The position numbers were made by a program, and so were the translations under genes. The notes under the pieces were generated by a model. That model was not told the DNA's origin, did not search any database, and saw only the letters and a program-made list of their open reading frames with translations. This document shows, one piece after another, positions 17,112 to 24,776 of a DNA stretch of 64,000 bases. The DNA comes from Allobosea sp. CS1GBMeth4 (GTDB taxonomy: Bacteria > Pseudomonadota > Alphaproteobacteria > Rhizobiales > Beijerinckiaceae). Numbering within the stretch: position 1 is the stretch's first letter; each line of letters opens with the position of its first letter. Where the stretch lies: the NCBI RefSeq assembly GCF_900185715.1, contig NZ_FYAS01000003.1, positions 100,781 through 164,780 on the forward strand. The letters run 5' to 3'.

Positions 17112-17183
17112 TGGTCGATATGCGCGGTGCAGCATGCCGCCCGGGGAAACGAACAAACCAAAAATGGCCAAGGTTAAGGGTGG

Positions 17184-17948
17184 ATGTCTGAGGATATTAT
17201 TCTGTCGACATCAGGCCTGACGAAGCAATTTGCCGGCTTCACTGCCGTCAACAGCGTCGATCTGAAGGTCAAACGCGGATCGATTCATGCCCTGATCGGT
17301 CCCAACGGAGCAGGCAAGACGACCTGCTTCAACCTGCTGACGAAGTTCCTGCCGCCGACACGGGGGCAGATCGTCTACAATGGGCGCGACATCACGCGAG
17401 AGAAGCCGGCGGAGATCGCGCGGCTCGGCCTGGTGCGCTCATTCCAGATCTCGGCCGTGTTTCCGCAGCTCTCGGTCAAGACCAATGTCCGCGTCGCGCT
17501 GCAGCGCAAGCGTGGCGACAGCTTCGATTTCTGGCGCTCGGAGAAGGTGCTCGGCTCGCTCGACGCCGAGGCGCTGGGCCTCGTCGACGCGGTCGGGCTC
17601 TCGGCCTTCGCCGAGCTGCCGGCCGGCGAGCTCTCCTATGGCCGCAAGCGCGCGCTGGAGATCGCGACGACGCTCGCGCTCGACCCGGAGATGCTGCTGC
17701 TCGACGAGCCGATGGCCGGGATGGGCCGCGAGGATATCGAGCGCATCGAGGCGCTGATCCGCAAGGTCTCGAAGGACCGCACCATCCTGATGGTGGAGCA
17801 CAACCTGTCCGTGGTCGCCTCGCTCTGCGACCGCATCACCGTGCTCGCCCGCGGCCAGGTCCTGGCCGAGGGCGACTACGCCACCGTCTCGAAGGATCCG
17901 CGCGTGGTCGAGGCCTATATCGGATCGGGGGTCGGCCATGGTCACTGA
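17184..17948 (+). CDS. livG: Branched-chain-amino-acid-type ABC transporter ATPase 1 (LivG family)
   Basis: 254 residues. Walker A GPNGAGKT, Q-loop in RSFQISAVFPQLSV, signature LSYGRKRALEIA (the usual LSGGQ is replaced by LSYGR, common in LivG), Walker B MLLLDEP, and the LivG-specific AGMGREDIERI and EHNLSVV. It is the first of five genes (two ATPases, binding protein, two permeases). Its end overlaps the second ATPase by 11 bases. In the cytoplasm it powers uptake with LivF. The transported substrate could be a branched-chain amino acid, an amide, urea or a small aromatic acid; the family is broad. Confidence 0.9.
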   Translation: MSEDIILSTSGLTKQFAGFTAVNSVDLKVKRGSIHALIGPNGAGKTTCFNLLTKFLPPTRGQIVYNGRDITREKPAEIARLGLVRSFQISAVFPQLSVKTNVRVALQRKRGDSFDFWRSEKVLGSLDAEALGLVDAVGLSAFAELPAGELSYGRKRALEIATTLALDPEMLLLDEPMAGMGREDIERIEALIRKVSKDRTILMVEHNLSVVASLCDRITVLARGQVLAEGDYATVSKDPRVVEAYIGSGVGHGH

Positions 17949-18693
17949 GACCGCCGCCGGAACGGTGGAGCGCCCGGCCGCGGCCGCGCCCGGCGCGCCG
18001 TTGCTGGCGGTGCGCGGCCTCGAGGCCTGGTATGGCGAGAGCCATGTCCTGCACGGCATCAACCTCGATGTCGGCGAGGGCGAGGTGGTGACGCTGCTCG
18101 GCCGCAACGGCGCCGGCAAGACCACGACGCTGAAATCGATCATGGGCGTGATCGGCAAGCGCAGGGGCTCGGTCACCTTCGCCGGGCAGGAGACGATCCA
18201 GCTGCCCTCGCGCGCGATCGCGCGGCTCGGCATCGGCTATGTGCCGGAGGAGCGCGGCATCTACTCGACCCTCTCGGTCGAGGAGAACCTGATGCTGCCG
18301 CCGCAGGTGAAGCCGGGCGGGCTCTCGACCCAGCAGATCTTCACGCTCTTCCCCAACCTCAAGGAGCGGCTGCGCAGCCAGGGCACGAAGCTCTCCGGCG
18401 GCGAGCAGCAGATGCTGGCGATCGGGCGCATCCTGCGCACCGGGGCCAACCTGCTGCTGCTCGACGAGCCGACCGAGGGGCTCGCGCCGGTCATCATCGA
18501 CCAGATCGGCGCCACGATCCGCATGCTGAAGAACCAGGGCTTCACCATCGTCCTGGTCGAGCAGAACTTCCGCTTCGCCCAGACCGTCGCCGACCGCCAT
18601 TACGTCGTCGAGCAGGGCAAGGTCATCGACATGATCCCGAACGCAGAGCTCGACGCCAATATCGACAAGCTCCACGGCTATCTCGGAGTGTGA
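17938..18693 (+). CDS. livF: Branched-chain-amino-acid-type ABC transporter ATPase 2 (LivF family)
   Basis: 251 residues. An extension of about 20 residues precedes the ATPase core (LLAVRGLEAWYGESHVLHGI). Walker A GRNGAGKTT, the LivF hallmark GYVPEERGIYSTLSVEENL, signature LSGGEQQMLAIGR, Walker B LLLLDEPTEGLAPVI and H-loop VEQN. Partner of LivG, overlapping its 3' end by 11 bases, so the two subunits are probably made in equal amounts. Confidence 0.92.
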   Translation: MVTETAAGTVERPAAAAPGAPLLAVRGLEAWYGESHVLHGINLDVGEGEVVTLLGRNGAGKTTTLKSIMGVIGKRRGSVTFAGQETIQLPSRAIARLGIGYVPEERGIYSTLSVEENLMLPPQVKPGGLSTQQIFTLFPNLKERLRSQGTKLSGGEQQMLAIGRILRTGANLLLLDEPTEGLAPVIIDQIGATIRMLKNQGFTIVLVEQNFRFAQTVADRHYVVEQGKVIDMIPNAELDANIDKLHGYLGV

Positions 18694-18750
18694 GGCACGG
18701 CGTCCAACAAGAACCGCAAGCCAGGCAGAGATTTCCCAGGGAGAGAAGAC

Positions 18751-19956
18751 ATGAAGCTCAGGACATTGCTCGCGGCCACGGCGCTCGGCGCGCTGATGGC
18801 GGCCCCGGCGCTGGCGCAGCAGCTCTCGGTCAAGATCGGCGTGCTCAACGACCGCTCCGGCCTCTACTCCGACATCACCGGCGAGGGCTCGGTGATCGCC
18901 GCGCGCCTCGCGGTCGAGGACTTCAAGGCGGCCGAGAAGGGCCTCAAGGTCGAGATCGTCTCGGCCGACCATCAGAACAAGCCCGATGTCGGCTCGACCA
19001 TCGCCCGGCAGTGGTACGATCAGGACGGCGTCGACGTGATCATGGACGTGCCGACCTCCTCGGTCGCGCTGGCGATCAACCAGATCACCCGCGAGAAGAA
19101 CAAGATCCACATCAACTCCGGCGCGGCCTCCTCCGATCTGACCGGCAAGGCCTGCTCGCCCAACACGGTGCACTGGACCTACGACACCTATGCGCTTGCC
19201 CAGGGCACCGGCGGTGCCATGGTCAAGGCCGGCGGCGACAGCTGGTTCTTCCTGACCGCCGACTATGCCTTCGGCCACGCGCTCGAGCGCGACACGGCCG
19301 CCGTCGTGACCAAGGCCGGCGGCAAGGTCCTCGGCGCGGTCCGCACCCCCTTCCCGGGCACCGACTTCTCCTCCTTCCTGCTGCAGGCGCAGGCCTCCAA
19401 GGCCAAGGTCGTCGGCCTCGCCAATGCCGGCGGCGACACGATCAACTCGATCAAGCAGGCCGGCGAGTTCGGCATCGTCGCCGGCGGGCAGAAGCTCGGC
19501 GGGCTGCTCGTCTTCATCAACGACGTGCATGCGCTCGGCCTGCAGACGGCGCAGGGCCTGGTCCTGACCGAATCCTTCTACTGGGATCTGAACGACCAGA
19601 CCCGCGCCTGGTCGGACCGCTACGCCAAGCTGGCCGGCGGCAAGAAGCCTTCGATGATTCAGGCCGGCGTCTATGCCGGCCTGCTGCACTATCTCAAGGC
19701 GGTCGAGGCCACCAAGGGCAAGGACCCGGCGGCGGTGATGGCCAAGATGAAGGAGATGCCGACCGACGACCCGCTCTTCGGCAAGGGCTCCGTCCGTGCC
19801 GACGGCCGCAAGATGCACGACATGTATCTGTTCGAGGTCAAGAAGCCGTCGGAATCGAAGGGGCCCTGGGACTATTACAAGCAGGTCGCGATGCTGAAGG
19901 CCGACGAGGCTTTCAAGCCGCTTTCCGAGAGCGAGTGCCCGCTCGTCAAGAAGTGA
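18751..19956 (+). CDS. Periplasmic substrate-binding protein of the liv-type transporter
   Basis: 401 residues with a signal peptide 1-22 (LLAATALGALMAAPALA-Q). The mature protein is a type I periplasmic binding fold (Peripla_BP_6): SVKIGVLNDRSGLYSDITGEG at the start, then DVIMDVPTSSVALAIN, GDSWFFLTADYAFGHALERD and TDFSSFLLQAQASKAKVVGLA. This sequence style is common in transporters for aromatic acids and other non-amino-acid ligands as well as for amino acids, so the ligand is left open. Good ribosome site (GGGAGAGAAGAC). It sits between the ATPase pair and the permease pair. Confidence 0.9.
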   Translation: MKLRTLLAATALGALMAAPALAQQLSVKIGVLNDRSGLYSDITGEGSVIAARLAVEDFKAAEKGLKVEIVSADHQNKPDVGSTIARQWYDQDGVDVIMDVPTSSVALAINQITREKNKIHINSGAASSDLTGKACSPNTVHWTYDTYALAQGTGGAMVKAGGDSWFFLTADYAFGHALERDTAAVVTKAGGKVLGAVRTPFPGTDFSSFLLQAQASKAKVVGLANAGGDTINSIKQAGEFGIVAGGQKLGGLLVFINDVHALGLQTAQGLVLTESFYWDLNDQTRAWSDRYAKLAGGKKPSMIQAGVYAGLLHYLKAVEATKGKDPAAVMAKMKEMPTDDPLFGKGSVRADGRKMHDMYLFEVKKPSESKGPWDYYKQVAMLKADEAFKPLSESECPLVKK

Positions 19957-20038
19957 CGGCCGGGCAAGCCAGCCGACACGACGCACTCTGCCGGGGCCGA
20001 GGCGGCCCCGGACCAGCTTTCACGGAACGGTCGATCGC

Positions 20039-20926
20039 ATGTTCGAGCTCTTGGGTGTCCCGCCGCAGGCCCTGTTCGGTCAGCTCCTGCTCGGCCTGAT
20101 CAACGGCTCGTTCTACGCGATCCTCAGCCTCGGGCTGGCGGTGATCTTCGGGCTGCTCAACATCATCAACTTCACCCATGGCGCCCAGTACATGATGGGC
20201 GCCTTCGTCGCCTGGATGTGCCTGAACTATCTCGGCATCAACTATTGGGCGGCGCTGCTGCTGGCGCCGATCGTCGTCGGCGCCAGCGGCGTGGTGATCG
20301 AGCGCTTCCTGTTGAAGCGCATCGCCCATGTCGACCATCTCTACGGCCTGCTGCTGACCTTCGGCCTGGCGCTGATCATCCAGGGCCTGTTCCGCAACCA
20401 GTACGGCTCGTCGGGCCTGCCCTACCAGATCCCGGCCGAGCTGCGTGGCGGCACCAATCTCGGCTTCATGTTCCTGCCGACCTATCGCGGCTGGGTGGTC
20501 ATCGCCTCGCTCATCGTCTGTCTCGCCACCTGGTTCATGATCGAGAAGACCAAGCTCGGCTCCTACCTGCGCGCCGCCACCGAGAACCCGACGCTGACCC
20601 AGGCCTTCGGCATCAACGTACCGCTGCTGGTGACGCTGACCTACGGCTTCGGCGTCGCGCTCGCCGCCTTCGCCGGCGTGCTGGCGGCGCCGATCTATTC
20701 GGTCAATCCGAACATGGGCGCCGACCTGATCATCGTCGTCTTCGCGGTGGTGGTGATCGGCGGCATGGGCTCGATCATGGGCGCGATCGTCACCGGCTTC
20801 TCGCTCGGCCTCGTCGAAGGCCTGACCAAGGTGTTCTATCCGGAAGCCTCGGCGACCGTGATCTTCATCATCATGGCGATCGTGCTCCTGGTGAAGCCGG
20901 CCGGCCTGTTCGGGCGGGCCGCGTGA
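20039..20926 (+). CDS. livH: Branched-chain-amino-acid-type ABC permease 1 (LivH family)
   Basis: 295 residues, about eight membrane helices. LivH hallmarks are GLINGSFYAILSLGLAVIFG, NIINFTHGAQYMMGAF, RAATENPTLTQAFGIN (the coupling loop to the ATPases) and VFAVVVIGGMGSIMGAI. It forms the inner membrane pore together with LivM. It is separated from the binding-protein gene by 82 bases and from livM by 28 bases. Confidence 0.93.
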   Translation: MFELLGVPPQALFGQLLLGLINGSFYAILSLGLAVIFGLLNIINFTHGAQYMMGAFVAWMCLNYLGINYWAALLLAPIVVGASGVVIERFLLKRIAHVDHLYGLLLTFGLALIIQGLFRNQYGSSGLPYQIPAELRGGTNLGFMFLPTYRGWVVIASLIVCLATWFMIEKTKLGSYLRAATENPTLTQAFGINVPLLVTLTYGFGVALAAFAGVLAAPIYSVNPNMGADLIIVVFAVVVIGGMGSIMGAIVTGFSLGLVEGLTKVFYPEASATVIFIIMAIVLLVKPAGLFGRAA

Positions 20927-20954
20927 GCGCCGCCGCCCTCGCGAGGAGTTGAAG

Positions 20955-21947
20955 ATGGCAGACATCGCTTCCACCGACGCTTCCGCCGCCGGCCTCGCCA
21001 TCGCCGAGACCGACGACAGCACCGCCCGGCTGCATCGCAACCTGTTCATCGGCATCGCCGTCGTGCTCGCGATAGCGCCCTTCGTCGCCTATCCCGTCTT
21101 CGTGATGAAGGTCCTGTGCTTCGCGCTGTTCGCGCTCGCCTTCAACCTGCTGCTCGGCTATGGCGGCCTGCTCTCCTTCGGCCACGCCGCCTATTTCGGC
21201 ATGGCGAGCTATGTCAGCGCCTATACGGCCAAGCATTGGGGCCTGACGCCCGAGCTCGCCATCGTCGCCGGCACCGGGGTCGCGGCGATCCTCGGCCTGG
21301 CCTTCGGCTCGCTCGCCATCCGCCGCCAGGGCATCTACTTCGCCATGATCACGCTGGCGCTGGCGCAGATGGCCTTCTTCTTCTCGCTGCAGACGCCGCG
21401 CTTCACCGGCGGCGAGGACGGCATCCAGGCGGTGCCGCGCGGCAAGCTGCTCGGACTCGTCAGCCTCGCCGACGACCGCACGCTCTATTGGCTCGTCGCC
21501 GCGATCTTCCTCGGCGGGCTGCTGCTGATCTATCGCATCATCCATTCGCCCTTCGGACAGGTCTGCAAGGCGATCCGCGACAACGAACCGCGCGCCATCT
21601 CGCTCGGCTACCGCGCCAACCGCTACAAGCTCGCCGTCTTCGTGCTCTCGGCCGGGCTCGCCGGGCTCGCCGGCGCCACCAAGGCGATCGTCTTCCAGCT
21701 CGCCTCGCTCACCGACGTGCACTGGTCGATGTCCGGCGAAGTCGTGCTGATGACGCTGGTCGGCGGACTCGGCACCGTCTTCGGCCCGATCGTCGGGGCG
21801 CTGGTCATCGTCTCCATGCAGAATTTCCTGGCGACGCTCGGGGCCTGGGTCACCGTAGTGCAGGGCGTGATCTTCGTCGCCTGCGTCCTGCTCTTCCGCG
21901 AGGGCATCCTCGGCCTCGTCGCGAAATGGATCAGGAAGCCGCTGTGA
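20955..21947 (+). CDS. livM: Branched-chain-amino-acid-type ABC permease 2 (LivM family)
   Basis: 330 residues. The ATG at 20955 has GAGGAG six bases upstream; a TTG two codons earlier is less likely. About ten membrane segments. LivM hallmarks are FALAFNLLLGYGGLLSFGHAAYFG, KAIRDNEPRAISLGYRANRYK (coupling loop) and LVGGLGTVFGPIVGA. Last gene of the transporter operon; it converges on the cytochrome gene with only a 7-base gap. Confidence 0.93.
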   Translation: MADIASTDASAAGLAIAETDDSTARLHRNLFIGIAVVLAIAPFVAYPVFVMKVLCFALFALAFNLLLGYGGLLSFGHAAYFGMASYVSAYTAKHWGLTPELAIVAGTGVAAILGLAFGSLAIRRQGIYFAMITLALAQMAFFFSLQTPRFTGGEDGIQAVPRGKLLGLVSLADDRTLYWLVAAIFLGGLLLIYRIIHSPFGQVCKAIRDNEPRAISLGYRANRYKLAVFVLSAGLAGLAGATKAIVFQLASLTDVHWSMSGEVVLMTLVGGLGTVFGPIVGALVIVSMQNFLATLGAWVTVVQGVIFVACVLLFREGILGLVAKWIRKPL

Positions 21948-21954
21948 GGCGCGG

Positions 21955-22326
21955 CTACCGGCCGAGCAGATAGTCCGCCACGGCCGCCCGATCCGCCTGG
22001 CCCAGCCCGGCGGGCGGGCTCATCCAGCCGCCGGGCACGACGGCATCGGGGTCGGCGAGATAGGCGATGAGGCGGTCCCTGTTCCAGACCAGCCCGCGCG
22101 CCTGCGCGGCCCTGAACGCCGGCGAATAGTCGAAGCCGGCCGCCGCGCCGAGCGGGCGCCCGTTCAGCCCGGCGAGATGCGGGCCGGCCATGCCGGGCCT
22201 GGCGGGATCGAGGCTGTGGCAGGCCTGGCAGGCCCGGAAGACGACGGCCCCGGCCGGCTCCTGCGCATCGGCCCGGGCGGCCAGGGCCGAGGCCAGCGCG
22301 ACAAGCGCCGCGAGCGGTGCCCTCAC
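21955..22326 (-). CDS. Small mono-haem cytochrome c
   Basis: 123 residues starting at GTG (complement 22324-22326), which overlaps the stop of the beta-propeller gene (GTGA). Signal peptide 1-21 (LAALVALASALAARADA). One haem motif CQACH near residues 33-37, and a likely axial methionine in GGWMSPPAGL. It is a soluble class I cytochrome c (c550-like) of the periplasm. Its coupling to the propeller protein suggests an electron-transfer partner, though no redox cofactor site is evident in that protein. Confidence 0.85.
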   Translation of the reverse strand: MRAPLAALVALASALAARADAQEPAGAVVFRACQACHSLDPARPGMAGPHLAGLNGRPLGAAAGFDYSPAFRAAQARGLVWNRDRLIAYLADPDAVVPGGWMSPPAGLGQADRAAVADYLLGR

Positions 22327-23330
22327 GCCGGCTTCACCGTCTGGATGCGCACCAGCCGGTTGGTGCCGCTCTCGCCGCCCCAGGCCTCGCCGGTGCGCCC
22401 GTCCATCTGCCGGACATTGGCGCCCGGCCGGTCGCTCGGGAAGCTGTTGAACTCCTCGCTCAGCGGGTCGAAGCGGACGATGCTGTTGAGGGCGAAATCG
22501 GTGAGCCAGACCTTGTCGGCGTCGTCGACATAGACCGAATAGGTCCGCGGCTTCTGGCCGGGCAGCTTCCAGCCCTTCCAGCTGCCGCTCTCGGGATCGT
22601 AGGACGAGACCTGGCCCGAGTTCCATTCGCTGACCCAGATCCGGTTCTTCGAATCCGACCAGACGCGACGCGCGCCCTGCCCCTCGGTCGGCGGATCGAC
22701 CACGGTGAAGGCTGCGGTCTGCGTGTTGATCCGGGCGATGTAGTTGCCGGCGAGCGAGGCGAACCAGATCTCGCCCGCGGGCGTGCGCGTCATGCCATAA
22801 GGGCCGGCGCCGCGCGGCGCATCGAAGATCTCCATCTTGCCCGATGCCGGCTCGAGCCGGCCGACGATGCCGTTCTGGCCGGTGAACCAGAGGATGCCGG
22901 CCTTGTCGAAGACCGGCGTGTTGAGATTGGCGCGCTCGCGCCCCTGGGGCAGCCTGAACAGATCGACCTTGAAGGTCTTGTCGTCGACGCGGGCGATGGC
23001 GTTCTGGCCGCCCTCGGTGACCCAGGCGGCACCGTCCGGCCCACGCACCACGCCATGCGGGGCGGCGCCGTCGCCGAGCGGGATCACCTGGGTCTGCCCG
23101 GTGCGCGGGTCGAAGCGGCCGAGCACGCCGTTGCGCTGGCCGCAGACCCAGATGGTGCCGTCGCCGGCATCGGTCACGTCGCGCGAGCCCTTGATCTCCG
23201 GCACCTCGAAATAGGTGACGATGAACGGGTTGCCGGGCTGCGGCTGCCCGGTCGCGCGCGCGCTGCGCAGGACGAGATTCGGTGCGGCAAGGCCGGCAAT
23301 GCCGAATTTCAGGAATGATCGGCGCAGCAT
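22323..23330 (-). CDS. Exported Vgb-like beta-propeller protein (streptogramin lyase family)
   Basis: 335 residues. N-terminal Tat-like signal (RRSFLKFGIAGLAAPNLVL). The rest is a chain of blades of the virginiamycin B lyase type: GDGTIWVCGQRNGVLGRFDP, GAAWVTEGGQNAIARVD, GILWFTGQNGIVGRLEP, GEIWFASLAGNYIARI and DKVWLTDFALNSIVRFDP. True Vgb lyases inactivate streptogramins in the cytoplasm. An exported version next to a cytochrome c is more likely a periplasmic binding or redox-associated protein, so I do not call it an antibiotic resistance enzyme. Confidence 0.85.
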   Translation of the reverse strand: MLRRSFLKFGIAGLAAPNLVLRSARATGQPQPGNPFIVTYFEVPEIKGSRDVTDAGDGTIWVCGQRNGVLGRFDPRTGQTQVIPLGDGAAPHGVVRGPDGAAWVTEGGQNAIARVDDKTFKVDLFRLPQGRERANLNTPVFDKAGILWFTGQNGIVGRLEPASGKMEIFDAPRGAGPYGMTRTPAGEIWFASLAGNYIARINTQTAAFTVVDPPTEGQGARRVWSDSKNRIWVSEWNSGQVSSYDPESGSWKGWKLPGQKPRTYSVYVDDADKVWLTDFALNSIVRFDPLSEEFNSFPSDRPGANVRQMDGRTGEAWGGESGTNRLVRIQTVKPA

Positions 23331-23523
23331 CGGCGTCTCCTTTCGGTGTCGGCCGCTGGATGATCAGCCTCGGTGCCGCATCCGTAAACCGACAACTTCG
23401 TGAAACTGTGGCCGGCGTCGCGCGGTTCCCTCGCCGCGAATCATGTCTCCCGCCGGCTTTCCGCCGGAACGGCCGCCCGCACGCCATGGCCCCGCGACCG
23501 GCACCTGGCAGGACGGAGCGGGA

Positions 23524-24054
23524 TTACCGGATCAACCTCGCCGCGGCGCGGAACTGGGGATGCTCGGCGGTGCGCAGCCATTCGAATACCACCATCTCAG
23601 TGGTGACGATCTCCGCGCCGTTCCGCTCCAGCCGGCGCAGGCCGACCTCCTTGCTTTCGGGCGCGCGCGAGCCGACCGCGTCCTGCACCACGAGCACGCG
23701 GCGCTTGTATTCGAGCAGGGAGAGCGCGGTCTGGCCGACGCAGACATGCGCCTCGCAGCCGCAGAGGATGAGGTCGTCGTCGCCGGCGATGGCGTCGAGA
23801 AAGGCGGGAGCAGCGCAGGAATCGAAGCTCATCTTGGCGATCGCCGGCGCGGCCCCGGCGAGCTCGGGAACCGTCGCGCCGAGCCCGGCGGGATTCTGCT
23901 CCGTCATCACGATCGGCACGTCGAGGAGCCTCGCCGCCTCGACGAGCCTGACGGCATTGGCGAGCAGGCGCGGCCCGTCATGGATCGCCGGCATCAGACG
24001 GGCCTGGAAATCGATGACGACGAGACGGGCCCGCCTGGCATTCATCAGATGCAT
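23524..24054 (-). CDS. Isochorismatase-family (cysteine) hydrolase
   Basis: 176 residues from ATG complement 24052-24054. A GTG at 24063 overlaps the upstream stop, but GGAGGTGA at 24065-24058 is an ideal ribosome site for the ATG, so the ATG is preferred. The catalytic triad of the family is present: D in LVVIDFQARLMP, K in IAKMSFDSC, and C in DDLILCGCEAHVCVGQTAL. Such enzymes cleave amides or N-carbamoyl compounds, or isochorismate-like vinyl ethers; the AHVCV pattern is common in the YcaC/nicotinamidase-like branch. It is cotranscribed with the TetR gene. The substrate is unknown. Confidence 0.88.
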   Translation of the reverse strand: MHLMNARRARLVVIDFQARLMPAIHDGPRLLANAVRLVEAARLLDVPIVMTEQNPAGLGATVPELAGAAPAIAKMSFDSCAAPAFLDAIAGDDDLILCGCEAHVCVGQTALSLLEYKRRVLVVQDAVGSRAPESKEVGLRRLERNGAEIVTTEMVVFEWLRTAEHPQFRAAARLIR

Positions 24055-24059
24055 CGCAC

Positions 24060-24692
24060 TCACCTCCGCGACAGCCGGTCGAGCTCGGTTTCCAGATGGC
24101 GCTCCATCAGCGCACGCGGCGAGGCGCCGAACATGCGGATGCGCCGGGTATGCGCCAGCAACAGCACGCCGGCAGCATGGGCGAAGGCATCGGCGGTGAT
24201 CAAGCCGGCCCGCGCCGCATCGGCGCCCAGGGCGAGCGCGGCGTCCCGGACCGGCGCGAGCGCCGCCTCCAGCGCCTCGTTCAGCGCCCTGTCGCGCTCG
24301 CGGCCGAGGCCATGCGGGCGCATGCCGCCCCGGAACAGGTAGAAGCCGAGATCGAGATCGCGCGGGTTCTCCGCATAGAAATCGAAGAAGGCGAGCGCGG
24401 CGGCGCGAAAGCGCTCGGCCGGGGTGCCTGCGGTCGCGACGGCCGCATCGACCGCCGCCTGCAGCGCGGCGAGCGAGCGGCCGAGCACCTCGGCATAGAG
24501 CGCCTCCTTCGAATCGAAGTGGAAATAGAGCGCCGCCGGCGTGTAGCCGGCCTGCGCCGCGATGGCCCGCAGCGACGCGCCCTCCAGCCCCTCGCGCTCG
24601 AAGACCGTGCGCGCCGCGGCGAGGATGCCCTCGCGCTTGGCCTCCGTCGCGGCGTAGCGGCCGCGCTTCCGGCCCGCCTGTCCCTCGCTCAC
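24060..24692 (-). CDS. TetR-family regulator
   Basis: 210 residues. The N-terminal helix-turn-helix has ILAAARTVFEREGLEGASLRAIAAQAGYTPAALYFHF and DSKEALYAEVL. The C-terminal domain (about 85-205) is of the TetR_C type. It diverges from the HpaB/AbfD-like gene and runs into the isochorismatase gene. The 84-base space (24693-24776) contains a TTGACG box and a partly symmetric CTAA-N12-TTAG (24726-24745), which could be its operator. It probably controls the flavoprotein/AidB operon. Confidence 0.88.
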   Translation of the reverse strand: MSEGQAGRKRGRYAATEAKREGILAAARTVFEREGLEGASLRAIAAQAGYTPAALYFHFDSKEALYAEVLGRSLAALQAAVDAAVATAGTPAERFRAAALAFFDFYAENPRDLDLGFYLFRGGMRPHGLGRERDRALNEALEAALAPVRDAALALGADAARAGLITADAFAHAAGVLLLAHTRRIRMFGASPRALMERHLETELDRLSRR

Positions 24693-24776
24693 CGTCGGTC
24701 CGCTCCCACTGACTTGACGAAAATCTAACGCCGTTCGACTTTAGCCGCAACGACAAGCACTCGGGAGGAGGCCGCC

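Noticed and set aside
22323..23330. Streptogramin resistance gene
   Set aside because: The protein is exported and coupled to a cytochrome. Propeller similarity alone does not support the lyase role.
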